Source of the DNA: Xenophilus sp. L33
GTDB lineage: Bacteria; Pseudomonadota; Gammaproteobacteria; Burkholderiales; Burkholderiaceae_C
Reading direction: 5' to 3'
Assembly (NCBI RefSeq): GCF_009765735.1
Contig: NZ_LMUW01000016.1
Coordinates: 1-43,650, forward strand
DNA length: 43,650 bases
The position numbers and the translations under genes are program-made. The notes under the pieces were generated by a model that did not search any database, was not told the DNA's origin, and worked only from the letters and a program-made list of their open reading frames with translations. Below, in pieces: positions 1 to 8,236 of the stretch (position 1 is its first letter; every line of letters starts with the position of its first letter).

Positions 1-251
1 GCGCGCGCCGCCGCCTCGGTCGGCCGCAGACGCGAGGCCGCGCCGATCAGCAGCGCGCCGGTGAGGCCGGCGCCGATCGCGGCCTCGGTCATCGCGACGT
101 CGACCGCCGACAGCGCCAGCCAGGCCAGCGTCAGGAGCATGCCGTAGGGCACGAAGCCCGCGACCGCGGCGAAGGTGTCGCGCGCGACCAGCGTCCACAC
201 CGCGATCGCCAGCAGCAGCAGCACCAGCCCGAGGTTGAGCGCCTCGATCAT
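1..251 (-). CDS. MbhD/DUF4040-type cation antiporter subunit (partial)
   Basis: This is the amino-terminal 83 codons of a gene that runs off the left edge. The start ATG (251-249) overlaps the TGA of the MrpG gene as ATGA. The translation is hydrophobic, with a first membrane segment directly after MIEALNLG and a second ending in the motif LSAVDVAMTEAAIGAGL. That V/P-D-V-A-x-T-E-A signature is typical of the DUF4040/MbhD domain, which in other Mrp antiporters forms the carboxy-terminal part of MrpA. As a separate small subunit it is found in MBH-type and group-3 Mrp complexes. It would sit in the inner membrane. Family call is from the motif and the neighbours; the carboxy end is not visible. 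Confidence 0.8.
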   Translation of the reverse strand, partial: MIEALNLGLVLLLLAIAVWTLVARDTFAAVAGFVPYGMLLTLAWLALSAVDVAMTEAAIGAGLTGALLIGAASRLRPTEAAAR

Positions 252-541
252 CGCTTCGGCCCCTGCCGGCGCATGGCGCGCGCCATCATCTGCGAGACGG
301 TCGCCGAGGCGAGCATGACCATCAGCCACACCAGGATCAGCTTGAGGCCTCCCAGCAGGCTGCCGGTCTGCGGCAGCAGGCCGATCACCACCAGGCCGAG
401 GCCGAGGTTGTCGGCCTTGGTCAGCGCGTGCAGCCGGGTCAGGCTGTCCGGGAAGCGCAGCAGGCCGACGGTGCCGGCCAGGAAGAAGAAGGCGCCCACC
501 GAAACGCAGGCGATGGTGAAGAAGTCGAGCGCCAGGCTCAT
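248..541 (-). CDS. mrpG: Mrp-type Na+(K+)/H+ antiporter subunit G
   Basis: This 97-residue protein begins MSLALDFF and has three predicted membrane segments. The motif FRFPDSLTRLHALTK-like stretch (LLRFPDSLTRLHALTKAD), followed by a G-L-G-L run, is the hallmark of MrpG/PhaG/MnhG. The length matches the family (about 90-120 residues). The start overlaps the MrpF stop as ATGA and the stop overlaps the next start, so translation is probably coupled along the chain. MrpG is a small accessory subunit of a multisubunit inner-membrane cation/proton antiporter. A longer upstream in-frame extension exists but reads through mrpF and is GC-rich noise. Confidence 0.9.
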   Translation of the reverse strand: MSLALDFFTIACVSVGAFFFLAGTVGLLRFPDSLTRLHALTKADNLGLGLVVIGLLPQTGSLLGGLKLILVWLMVMLASATVSQMMARAMRRQGPKR

Positions 542-825
542 GTCCGCTCCTCCGCCGCTTCCCGATCGGCCTCGGCGCGCTCGGCCGCCTTGACGAAGGC
601 GATCGCCGCGAAGGCCGCCAGCACCGCCAGGATCAGCGCCACGTCGACCACCGAGGCGACGTCCATCGCCGCGCCCAGCAGCAGCAGCGCCGCGATGCCG
701 CCGGTGCCGAAGAGCTGCGCCGACATCATGCGGTCGACGTCGCCCGGCCCGCGCAGGATGCACACGAGGCCGATGCCGACCATCAGCAGCACGAAGCCGG
801 TGGCGCCGAGCAGGAACTCAGACAT
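538..825 (-). CDS. mrpF: Mrp-type Na+(K+)/H+ antiporter subunit F
   Basis: This 95-residue protein has three hydrophobic segments and the sequence LRGPGDVDRMMSAQLFGT, close to the R-G-P-x-x-x-D-R conserved block of MrpF/PhaF. The carboxy tail is charged (EADREAAEERT). Its start lies inside the last codons of mrpE (8-base overlap) and its stop overlaps the mrpG start. The length and three-helix plan fit the family. It is an inner-membrane subunit of the antiporter. Confidence 0.9.
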   Translation of the reverse strand: MSEFLLGATGFVLLMVGIGLVCILRGPGDVDRMMSAQLFGTGGIAALLLLGAAMDVASVVDVALILAVLAAFAAIAFVKAAERAEADREAAEERT

Positions 826-1324
826 GGCGCTCCCCGACCACCAGCGCGCCGCGCAGCCGCTTTTCTTCCTCGGCGATCTGCGGCGCCAGCGGCACCGCGG
901 TGTCCAGGCTGTGGAAGACCACCGAGGCCTCGGCCTCGCCGACCGGCAGCGAACCCGGCATCAGGCTGACGATCGAGACGAATTCATTGCGCGCGAGGCC
1001 GGGCGGGAAGCCGACCGGCACGTCGACCAGCCCCGGCGCCAGCGGCATGCGCGGGCTCAGCGCCCGCCGCGCCACGTCGACGCCTGCCAGCACCGACTGC
1101 CACAGGAAATGCGGCACGAAGCCGATCAGCGCCAGCAGCCGCAGATGGCCCGATTCCGGCGGCAGCAGGTGCAGGCTGGTCCAGGCGCCGAGCGCGGCCG
1201 CGAACAGGCCGACGACCAGGTCGGCCGGCTTGGCGCTGGGCATCAGCACGATCCAGAGCAGGAACAGCAGCAGGCCGCGCTCGAGCGCGGCCCAGGCCTT
1301 CGAGGCGCTCGCGGAGCGGCTCAC
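818..1324 (-). CDS. mrpE: Mrp-type Na+(K+)/H+ antiporter subunit E
   Basis: This 168-residue protein most likely starts at the GTG at 1324, which overlaps the TGA of the upstream gene as GTGA, the same coupling used along this operon. It has amino-terminal membrane segments (LLLFLLWIVLMPSAKP and following) and a soluble tail with NEFVSIVSLMPGSLPVG. That N-x-x-S-L-x-P-G-S/T block is characteristic of MrpE/PhaE/MnhE. The tail continues into VFHSLDT, typical of the family. Order mrpE-F-G-mbhD matches MBH-type and stand-alone Mrp clusters lacking a full MrpA at the front. It is an inner-membrane accessory subunit. Confidence 0.88.
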   Translation of the reverse strand: MSRSASASKAWAALERGLLLFLLWIVLMPSAKPADLVVGLFAAALGAWTSLHLLPPESGHLRLLALIGFVPHFLWQSVLAGVDVARRALSPRMPLAPGLVDVPVGFPPGLARNEFVSIVSLMPGSLPVGEAEASVVFHSLDTAVPLAPQIAEEEKRLRGALVVGERHV

Positions 1325-1944
1325 GGCATCACCTCGCCCTCGGCATTCGAACCACCCGCGCGCACGAGCCGCACGTCGAGCCGGCTCAGCCGCTCGTAGA
1401 GCCGCGCCTCGGCCCGGATCGGCCACCAGTCGTAGAGGAAGATCTCCATCGGCCGCCAGAGCGCGACCCAGGCGCCGATCACCAGGCTGTCGTGCACCAG
1501 CGTCGCGTAGCGCTCCTTGCTGAAGAGCCCGGCGATCGCCTCGCCGATGATCGCCGCCGCGGCGACGAACAGCACGCCGATCAGGAGGCTCACCCGGCCG
1601 ATGCGGAACAGCTTGGCCAGGGCGCGCCGGGTGGCCAGCGCACGCTGGCGGAAGTATTCGTCGATCGCCTCGCCGAGCATCACGGCCTCGCCCGGCCGCA
1701 CCGCCGGATCGTCCACGTGCACCCGCAATTGCAGTGGCGTGTCGGTGCGCAGTTCCTGCGCCCATTCGACGATGTAGGCCTGCGCCTTGGCATCGAGGTC
1801 GCGCCGCCGGAAGGGCGCCGGGTCCATCGAATTGAAGAGCTGCCGCAGCTCGGCCACGTGCAGGTCGAGCACCGGTTGCGCGGACCCGTCGCCGGGCTCG
1901 GCGCGCGGGTCGGCGGTGGCGGCGTCTTGCATCGCCCTGCTCAC
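1321..1944 (-). CDS. Uncharacterised two-segment membrane protein between RND pump and Mrp genes
   Basis: This product of about 207 residues has a soluble, acidic amino-terminal half. It contains RRRDLDAKAQAYIVEWAQEL and a stretch ending VHVDDPAVRPGEAVML. Two hydrophobic segments follow (GRVSLLIGVLFVAAAAIIGE and HDSLVIGAWVALWRPMEIFLY), then a charged tail. The GTG at 1944 overlaps the RND stop as GTGA and has GAGG upstream; an ATG at 1932 is the alternative start, giving 203 residues. I do not recognise a named domain. Its position, overlapped by the efflux gene on one side and mrpE on the other, suggests a role at the membrane linked to one of them. No function is assigned. Confidence 0.75.
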   Translation of the reverse strand: MSRAMQDAATADPRAEPGDGSAQPVLDLHVAELRQLFNSMDPAPFRRRDLDAKAQAYIVEWAQELRTDTPLQLRVHVDDPAVRPGEAVMLGEAIDEYFRQRALATRRALAKLFRIGRVSLLIGVLFVAAAAIIGEAIAGLFSKERYATLVHDSLVIGAWVALWRPMEIFLYDWWPIRAEARLYERLSRLDVRLVRAGGSNAEGEVMP

Positions 1945-4900
1945 GCGGCCTCGATCGCCACCGGCGGCGCCGGCGGCTTCTCCTTGCCGAACACCGCCAC
2001 GTAGAGCGTCGGCAGGAAGATCAGGGTCAGCAGCGTCGCGACCAGCAGGCCGCCCATGATCGCGAAGGCCATCGAGCCCCAGAACACGGTCGGCGCGATC
2101 GGGATCAGGCCGAGCACGGTCGAGATCGAAGTCAGCATCATCGGCCGCATCCGCGAGGTCGCCGCCGACACCACTGCATCGAAGACGCCCTGCCCTTCGG
2201 CGCGATTGGTCTCGATCTGCACGATCAGGATCACGCCGTTCTTGGCGATCATGCCGATCAGCGCCAGGATGCCCAGGATCGCCACGAAGCCCAGCGGCCG
2301 GTTGAAAATCAGCAGCGACAGCACCACGCCGATCAGCCCCAGCGGCATCACGCAGACCACCATCGCCAGCCGGCGGAAGCTCACCAGCAGGATCATCATG
2401 CTGACCAGCATCAGCACGATCATCAGCGGCACCACGGCGTAGACCGAGGCGCTCGACTCGGCGCTTTCCTCGTAGAGGCCGCCGGTCTCGATGCGGTACC
2501 CCTTGTCGAGCTTGGCATTGAAGTCCTTGAGTTTCGGCGCCAGCGTCTCGACCACCGAATCGGGCAGCTCGCCGTGGATCACGTCGGCCCGCACGGTCAG
2601 CGTCGGCACGCGGTCGCGGCGCCAGACCAGCGGCGACTCCTGCTCCTCGGTGAAGGTCGCGAACTGCGCCAGCGGCACCATGCGGCCGCTCGGGGTCGGC
2701 ACCTGCAGCGCGCTCAGCGTGCCCAGCGAAGCCCGCTGCTCGTCGTTGGCGCGCGCGATCACGTTGACCAGGTAGATGTCGTCGCGCACCTGCGTGATGA
2801 CCTGGCCGGTCACCGCCGCGTTCATGATGCCGGCCAGGGCCGCGGTGCTGACGCCGAGCCGGCGCGCCTCGTCCTGGTTGATGTTGACCTTGATCTGCCG
2901 GGCCGGCTCCATCCAGTCGAAGTTGACGTGGCGCACCCGGCCGTCGGCGCCGAGCAGCGCCGCGAAGTCGAGCGCGATCTTGCGCACCTGGTCCTTGTCC
3001 GGGCCCATCACCCGGTATTGCAGCGGCCAGCCCACGGGCGGGCCGAGCTCCAGCGGCGACACGCGCGCCACCACGTCGGGGAACTGCTCGGCCAGGGCCT
3101 TCTCGAGCTTCAGCTGCAGCCGGTCGCGCGCGGCCAGGTCCTTGGCCACCACCACCGACTGGCCGAAGAACGGGTTCGCCAGTTGCGCGTTGAGCGTCAG
3201 GATGAAGCGCACCGCGCCACGGCCCACGTAGGAGCTGAAGTGGTCGACGTCCGGGTCGTCCTTGAGGATCGCTTCCAGCCGCTCCACCTGCGCCTCGGTC
3301 GCGTGGATCGAGGCGTTCTGCCGCAGCGTGAGGTCGACCGTCAGCTCCGGCCGGTCCGACGCCGGGAAGAACTGCTGCGGCACGAAGCGCACCAGGAACA
3401 GCGTGACGACGAAGGCCGCCAGCGTCAGCCCGATGGTCAGCCAGCGAGCCCGGATCGCGCCCTTCAGGAAGCCCTCGAAGCCGTTCAGCAGCTTGCTCGG
3501 CTTGGGCGGCTCGCTGCTCGGCTTGGGCGCCTTCAGGAGCGCCTTGCCGACCAGCGGCGCGAAGACCACGGCGCCCAGCCACGAGACGATCAGCGCGATC
3601 GCCACCACCGCGAAGATCGAGAAGGTGTATTCGCCCGCCGAGCTGCGCGCGAAGCCGATCGGCACGAAGCTGGAGATCGACACCAGCGTGCCGATCAGCA
3701 TCGGCGCGGCCAGCGTCCGGTAGGCGAAGGTCGCGGCCTGGTCCTTGGTGTCGCCGGCGGCCAGCCGGTTGATCATCGCGTCGACCGTGGTCATCGCGTC
3801 GTCGACCAGCAGGGTCAGCGCGATGATCAGCGCGCCCAGCGAGACCCGGTGCAGGTCGATGTGCACCATGTCCATGATCGCGAACACGATCGCCAGCGTG
3901 AGCGGGATCGACAGCGCCACCACCGCGCCCGGTCGCACGCCCAGGCTCACGAAGCTGCACACCAGGATGATGATGATCGCCTGCCAGAGCGAGGCCATGA
4001 AGTCGTTGATCGCGACGTCGACCGTCACCGCCTGGTCGGCCACCAGCGTCGGCTCGATGCCGTGCGGCAGGTTGGCCGTGATGTCGGCCATCTCCTTGCG
4101 CACGTTCTTGCCCAGCGCCAGGATGTCGCCGGCGTCGCGCATCGCGATCGCCAGGCCGATGGCCGGCTTGCCGTTGACCCGGAAGCTCGGTTGCGGCGGA
4201 TCGGCGAAGCCGCGCCGCACGGTGGCGATGTCGCCCAGCCGCACCACCCGGTCGCCCAGCACCAGGTTGAGGTTCTCGATGTCGCGCTCGTTGTCGAAGG
4301 AGCCGGACACGCGCAGGAAGACCCGCTCCTGCTCGGTCTGCAGCGTGCCCGACGGCCGGATGACGTTCTGCGTCTGCAGCGCGCGCACGATCGCCGGGTA
4401 GTCCAGGCGCAGGCCCGCCAGCTTCTCGGTCGAGAACTCGATGAAGATCTGCTCGTCCTGCGCGCCCAGCACCTCGATCTTGGAGACGTCGGGCACCTGC
4501 AGCAGCCGCGAGCGGGCCGCTTCCACCTGGTCGCGCAGCTCGCGGAAGGTGAAGCCGTCGGCGGTGAAGGCATAGATGATGCCGAAGGTGTCGCCGAAGT
4601 CGTCGTTGAAGAAGGGGCCGACGGTGCCCTGCGGCAGCGTCTGGCGCATGTCGCCGATGTTCTTGCGGACCTGGTACCAGATGTCGGCCACTTCCGAGGG
4701 CGGCGTCGACTGCTTGAGGTCGACGAAGATCGTGGTCTGGCCGGCGGTGGTGTAGCTGCGCACCCGGTCGAGCGAACGGGTTTCCTGCAGCGTGCGCTCC
4801 AGGCGCTCGGTCACCTGGCTCAGCGTCTCGTCGACCGTGGCGCCGGGCCAGCCGGCGGCCACCACCATGGTGCGGAAGGTGAAGGCCGGGTCTTCGCCGC

Positions 4901-5009
4901 GGCCCAGCCGCATGAAGGACAGCGTGCCCGCCACCACCGCGATGATCATCAGGAAGACGACCAGCGAGCGCTTGGAGAGCGCCCACTCCGACAGGTTCGG
5001 CCCGATCAC
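1941..5009 (-). CDS. RND-type multidrug efflux permease (AcrB/HAE family)
   Basis: This 1022-residue protein has the full RND length: an amino-terminal helix, two large periplasmic loops and twelve predicted membrane segments. Two adjacent aspartates in the fourth segment (about D403-D404, context LTLLVDDAMTTVDAM) and a lysine in the tenth (MIAKNGVILIVQ) match the proton-relay residues of AcrB-like pumps. Features such as ATVDETLSQVTERLE and NDDFGDTFGIIYA resemble the MexK/TriC branch, so substrates are more likely hydrophobic drugs or biocides than metals; this is inference. Its start overlaps the adaptor stop as ATGA. No outer-membrane factor gene is nearby, so it may borrow a TolC-like channel. 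Confidence 0.93.
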   Translation of the reverse strand: MIGPNLSEWALSKRSLVVFLMIIAVVAGTLSFMRLGRGEDPAFTFRTMVVAAGWPGATVDETLSQVTERLERTLQETRSLDRVRSYTTAGQTTIFVDLKQSTPPSEVADIWYQVRKNIGDMRQTLPQGTVGPFFNDDFGDTFGIIYAFTADGFTFRELRDQVEAARSRLLQVPDVSKIEVLGAQDEQIFIEFSTEKLAGLRLDYPAIVRALQTQNVIRPSGTLQTEQERVFLRVSGSFDNERDIENLNLVLGDRVVRLGDIATVRRGFADPPQPSFRVNGKPAIGLAIAMRDAGDILALGKNVRKEMADITANLPHGIEPTLVADQAVTVDVAINDFMASLWQAIIIILVCSFVSLGVRPGAVVALSIPLTLAIVFAIMDMVHIDLHRVSLGALIIALTLLVDDAMTTVDAMINRLAAGDTKDQAATFAYRTLAAPMLIGTLVSISSFVPIGFARSSAGEYTFSIFAVVAIALIVSWLGAVVFAPLVGKALLKAPKPSSEPPKPSKLLNGFEGFLKGAIRARWLTIGLTLAAFVVTLFLVRFVPQQFFPASDRPELTVDLTLRQNASIHATEAQVERLEAILKDDPDVDHFSSYVGRGAVRFILTLNAQLANPFFGQSVVVAKDLAARDRLQLKLEKALAEQFPDVVARVSPLELGPPVGWPLQYRVMGPDKDQVRKIALDFAALLGADGRVRHVNFDWMEPARQIKVNINQDEARRLGVSTAALAGIMNAAVTGQVITQVRDDIYLVNVIARANDEQRASLGTLSALQVPTPSGRMVPLAQFATFTEEQESPLVWRRDRVPTLTVRADVIHGELPDSVVETLAPKLKDFNAKLDKGYRIETGGLYEESAESSASVYAVVPLMIVLMLVSMMILLVSFRRLAMVVCVMPLGLIGVVLSLLIFNRPLGFVAILGILALIGMIAKNGVILIVQIETNRAEGQGVFDAVVSAATSRMRPMMLTSISTVLGLIPIAPTVFWGSMAFAIMGGLLVATLLTLIFLPTLYVAVFGKEKPPAPPVAIEAA

Positions 5010-6115
5010 TTCGTGGCCTCGGTCCAGCGGACTTTCTGCCCGGGCCTCAATGTCTGGGCCCCGGCGGTGACGATGACGTCGCCGGGCGCCAGGCCCTTGG
5101 CGACCTGGACGCGGGCGGCGTCGAAGGCGCGCACCTCGACGTTGCGCGCGGAGACGGTGCCGGCCTTGGTGTCGACCAGCCAGACGGCGGCGTCGGCGCC
5201 CGGACGGACCAGCGCCGAGGCCGGGATGTCGATCGCGGCGACGCTGTCGAGCTTCATGCGGCCGGTGACCGTGCTGCCCAGGCGCATGGCGGCCGGCGGG
5301 TTGACCAGCCGCACGCGCACGCTGAAGGTGCCGGTCACCGGATCGGCGCGCGGCGAGACCTCGCGCACGTGGCCGACGGCGGTCACGCTCGGGTCGCTGG
5401 TGAGCGAGACCTGGATGTCGGGATTGGCGCCCGCGCTGTTCTTCACCTGCGCCGGCACGTCGAAGACCGCCTCGACCGCGCCTTCGCGCGCCACCTGGAC
5501 GATCATCCGGCCGGCGCCGACCACCTCGCCCGGCTCCGGACCGCGGGCGGTCACCACACCGCCGACGTCGGCCAGCAGGCGCGTGTAGCTCTGGCGGTTC
5601 TGCGCGATGCTGACCAGCGACTGGGCCGACTCGACCTGCGACTGCGCCACCTTGAAGAGCGCCTCGGACTGCTCGAAGGAGGCCCGCGAGACCGCGTTCT
5701 CGGCCAGCAGGTCGCGCATCCGGGTGAAGCTGTTCTGCGCCTGCAGGCTCTGCGCCTGGGCCGCGGCCAGCTGGGCCCGGGCCGACTGCAGGCTGCTGTC
5801 CTCGTTCATCGAGTCGAGGCGGGCGATCAGCTGGCCGGGCTTGACCCGATCGCCGACGTCGACGTTGCGCTCGATCAGCCGGCCGTCGATGCGAAAGGAC
5901 TCGTTGACCTCGCTCTGCGCCTGCAGGCGGCCGGTGAGGGAGACGGTGTCGCCGATGGCTCGCATCTCGATCGTCATGACGCGCACCGGGCGGATTTCAG
6001 GCGCCGGCACTTCCTCGGCACGGCGGCAGGCCGACAAGGCCATCAGGGCTGCAAGCGCGATAAACGTGGTTCGACGCGGCCAGGAGCCGGCGCGATGGGC
6101 GGAAATCACAGACAC
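5006..6115 (-). CDS. RND efflux periplasmic adaptor lipoprotein (HlyD/AcrA family)
   Basis: This 369-residue membrane fusion protein has an amino-terminal signal with a lipobox (LMALSAC, lipidated cysteine about residue 30). A lipoyl/barrel-sandwich half follows (GRLIERNVDVGDRVKPGQLI), then an alpha-helical hairpin rich in Gln/Ala, the second lipoyl half, and beta-barrel and membrane-proximal domains ending at TLRPGQKVRW. It links the RND permease encoded immediately downstream to an outer-membrane channel. The chosen start is a GTG at 6115, with GAGGA about nine bases upstream; a second GTG two codons on is possible. A nested inverted repeat precedes it in the leader (6130-6180). Confidence 0.92.
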   Translation of the reverse strand: MSVISAHRAGSWPRRTTFIALAALMALSACRRAEEVPAPEIRPVRVMTIEMRAIGDTVSLTGRLQAQSEVNESFRIDGRLIERNVDVGDRVKPGQLIARLDSMNEDSSLQSARAQLAAAQAQSLQAQNSFTRMRDLLAENAVSRASFEQSEALFKVAQSQVESAQSLVSIAQNRQSYTRLLADVGGVVTARGPEPGEVVGAGRMIVQVAREGAVEAVFDVPAQVKNSAGANPDIQVSLTSDPSVTAVGHVREVSPRADPVTGTFSVRVRLVNPPAAMRLGSTVTGRMKLDSVAAIDIPASALVRPGADAAVWLVDTKAGTVSARNVEVRAFDAARVQVAKGLAPGDVIVTAGAQTLRPGQKVRWTEATK

Positions 6116-6129
6116 GGGGTGTCGTCCTC

Positions 6130-6180
6130 ACTCGGTTGTTGGGTCTGCGGCGATGGCGCTTACCGCAGTCTTGTCCGAGT
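6130..6180 (-). promoter_or_regulatory. Nested stem-loop in the leader of the efflux operon
   Basis: Two nested inverted repeats are visible: ACTCGG (6130-6135) pairs with CCGAGT (6175-6180), and inside it CTGCGG (6145-6150) pairs with CCGCAG (6163-6168). On the minus-strand transcript this stem ends directly before the ribosome-binding GAGGA of the adaptor gene at 6115. It could be an operator, an RNA structure affecting translation, or chance in GC-rich DNA. No local regulator gene adjoins it. Confidence 0.4.
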
Positions 6181-6284
6181 GTACGTGCTGGTTTATGCCT
6201 AGACCATGTCAGAAACGAACTACAGGAATCTCGCTTTTGCACCCATGAAACGTCGTCTCTTCCAGCGAACGCTTGCGCCCCCGC

Positions 6285-6310
6285 TGATCCAAGCCGCGCA
6301 CCGCCGCGTA
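6285..6310 (+). promoter_or_regulatory. ECF (RpoE/ChrR-type) promoter for the short methyltransferase operon
   Basis: TGATCC at 6285-6290 is followed after exactly 16 bases by CGTA at 6307-6310. This matches the TGATC/CGTA-like elements attributed to the ECF11 (RpoE-ChrR) sigma group, and the same arrangement occurs twice more around the sigma gene itself. A transcript would begin near 6317, about 45 bases before the ATG at 6362. That argues against a GTG start at 6320. Confidence 0.65.
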
Positions 6311-6361
6311 TAGCCGGACGTGGTGCCCGTCCCGGGCGCCGAGAGCGAAGCAGAGGCAGGC

Positions 6362-7429
6362 ATGACACAACACATGGCCGGAGCGATCCGGTGGGTCGAG
6401 AAGGGGCTGGTGCCCGACCGCGTGGTGCGCTTCGGCATCCGGCGCTTGCTGAACGCGCGGCTGGCCGAGATCGGCGGCGGCGACGACGCCACCACCCGGA
6501 AGCTGACCGGCGAATTCGTGCGGGCGATGCGCGGCGCCCAATTGGCGCCGCTGCCGGAAAAGGCGAACGAGCAGCACTACGAGGTGCCGGCCGCCTTCTT
6601 CGGCGGTGTGCTCGGCGGCCACCGCAAGTACAGCAGCTGCTACTGGCCCGACGGCGTCAGCACGCTGGAAGAGGCGGAAGCCGCGGCCCTGGCGCTCACC
6701 TGCGAGCGCGCCGGCCTGGCCGACGGCCAGCAGGTGCTCGAGCTGGGCTGCGGATGGGGTTCGCTGACCCTGTGGATGGCCGAGCACTACCCGGCCAGCC
6801 GCATCACCGCGCTGTCGAACTCGCACAGCCAGCGCGAATACATCGAATCGGAGGCGCGCCGCCGCGGTCTCCACAATGTCGCGGTGATCACCTGCGACAT
6901 GAACGAATTCGACACCGACCGCCACTTCGACCGGATCGTCTCGGTCGAGATGTTCGAGCACCTGCGCAACTGGCCGCAGGCCTTCGCCAGCGTCGCCCGC
7001 TGGCTGGCGCCGGAGGGTCGCTTCTTCATGCACGTCTTCGCCCATCGCGGCGCGCCCTACGCCTTCGAGCAGCGCGACGAGAGCGACTGGATGAGCAAGT
7101 ACTTCTTCTCCGGCGGCATGATGCCGAGCGACGACCTGGCGCTCGACTGCCAGGACGAGCTGCAGCTGCTGCAGCGCTGGCACTGGGACGGCACGCACTA
7201 CCAGCGCACCGCCGAGGCCTGGCTGCAGAACATGGACCGGCAGCGCGACGGCCTGGCGCCGCTCTTCGAGCGCACCTACGGCGCCGAGGCCGACGTCTGG
7301 TGGATGCGCTGGCGCCTGTTCTTCATGTCGGTGGCCGAGCTGTTCGGCTACGAGGGCGGCCGCCGCTGGTGGGTGCGGCACTACCTGTTCGAGAACTCGC
7401 GGCCGCTCCGGCAGGCGCTGGATGCCTGA
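6362..7429 (+). CDS. SAM-dependent methyltransferase, short cyclopropane-fatty-acid-synthase-like
   Basis: This 355-residue class I methyltransferase has the SAM motif VLELGCGWGSL (about residues 125-135). It also carries a CFA-synthase-type substrate region (NEQHYEVPAAFF, then YSSCYWPDG with a conserved cysteine). It is related to CFA synthases but lacks their amino-terminal domain, and its tail is distinct (FFMSVAELFGYEGG). The likely role is methylation of an acyl chain or another lipid-linked substrate at the membrane; the true substrate is unknown. The start is the ATG at 6362, with AGAGGCAGG upstream. It overlaps the DUF1295 gene by eight bases and follows an ECF-type promoter. Confidence 0.85.
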   Translation: MTQHMAGAIRWVEKGLVPDRVVRFGIRRLLNARLAEIGGGDDATTRKLTGEFVRAMRGAQLAPLPEKANEQHYEVPAAFFGGVLGGHRKYSSCYWPDGVSTLEEAEAAALALTCERAGLADGQQVLELGCGWGSLTLWMAEHYPASRITALSNSHSQREYIESEARRRGLHNVAVITCDMNEFDTDRHFDRIVSVEMFEHLRNWPQAFASVARWLAPEGRFFMHVFAHRGAPYAFEQRDESDWMSKYFFSGGMMPSDDLALDCQDELQLLQRWHWDGTHYQRTAEAWLQNMDRQRDGLAPLFERTYGAEADVWWMRWRLFFMSVAELFGYEGGRRWWVRHYLFENSRPLRQALDA

Positions 7430-8219
7430 GGCCGCCGCGCTGCTGCCCACCGCGCTGGCCGGCCTGGCGCTGATCGCGGTGCTCGCGCTGCTGACCTGGC
7501 TGGTCAGCCTGCGCACCACCGACGTCAGCCTGGTGGACCGGCTCTGGTCGGTATTCATCGTCGGCGCCGGCTGGGCCTACGCGGCGATGCAACCGGCGCT
7601 CGATGCGCGCGGCGGCTGGATGCTCGGGCTGGCCACGGCCTGGGCGGTGCGCCTGTGCTTCTACGTCACGCGGCGCAACTGGGGCCACGGCGAGGACCGC
7701 CGCTACCAGGAGATCCGCGCGCGCAACCAGCCGGGCTTCGCCTTCAAGAGCCTCTACCTGGTGTTCGGGCTGCAGACGGTGCTGGCGTGGATCGTCAGCG
7801 CGCCGCTCCTGGTCGGCATCCTCGGCGGGCGGCCCTGGGGCGCGCTGGACACGATCGGCGCCGCGCTGACCGCCTTCGGGATCGTCTTCGAGGCGGTCGC
7901 CGACGCCCAGATGGCCGGCTTCAAGGCCGGGGCGAAGCAGCACGGCCAGGTGATGGACCAGGGCCTCTGGCGCTACTCCCGGCATCCGAACTACTTCGGC
8001 GAGGCCTGCACCTGGTGGGGCCTGGGCCTGATGGCGCTGGGCGCCGGCGGCCTGGCCGGCAGCTTTAGCCTGCTGTCGCCGCTGGTCATGACGGTGCTGC
8101 TGCTGCGCGTTTCCGGCGTGGCGCTGCTCGAGAAGGACATCGCCGAGCGGCGGCCGGCCTACCGCGACTACATCGCCCGCACCAACGCCTTCCTGCCGGG
8201 GCCGCCGCGCTCCGGCTGA
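7422..8219 (+). CDS. DUF1295 membrane protein (steroid 5-alpha-reductase-like fold)
   Basis: This 265-residue polytopic inner-membrane protein has six to seven hydrophobic segments. The motif RYSRHPNYFGE (around residues 184-194) is the signature of DUF1295 and of the wider isoprenylcysteine methyltransferase/steroid reductase group. YQEIRARNQPGFAFKSLYLVFG is also typical, read here as two shorter blocks either side of the glycine. A homologue (Rv0446c) lies next to sigK in Mycobacterium tuberculosis, beside fatty-acid methylation genes, so a role as a membrane-lipid reductase is plausible but unproven. It overlaps the preceding methyltransferase. Confidence 0.88.
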   Translation: MPEAAALLPTALAGLALIAVLALLTWLVSLRTTDVSLVDRLWSVFIVGAGWAYAAMQPALDARGGWMLGLATAWAVRLCFYVTRRNWGHGEDRRYQEIRARNQPGFAFKSLYLVFGLQTVLAWIVSAPLLVGILGGRPWGALDTIGAALTAFGIVFEAVADAQMAGFKAGAKQHGQVMDQGLWRYSRHPNYFGEACTWWGLGLMALGAGGLAGSFSLLSPLVMTVLLLRVSGVALLEKDIAERRPAYRDYIARTNAFLPGPPRSG

Positions 8220-8236
8220 CTTCATCGAAAGCCCCC

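Noticed and set aside
2574..5588. Very long plus-strand reading frame opposite the RND pump
   Set aside because: Its translation is Arg/His/Gln/Asp-rich low-complexity sequence typical of the antisense of GC-rich genes; the minus-strand RND protein is a clear family match.
6320..6361. GTG at 6320 as start of the short methyltransferase
   Set aside because: It lies at the predicted transcription start of the ECF promoter and lacks a ribosome site; ATG 6362 has a good one.
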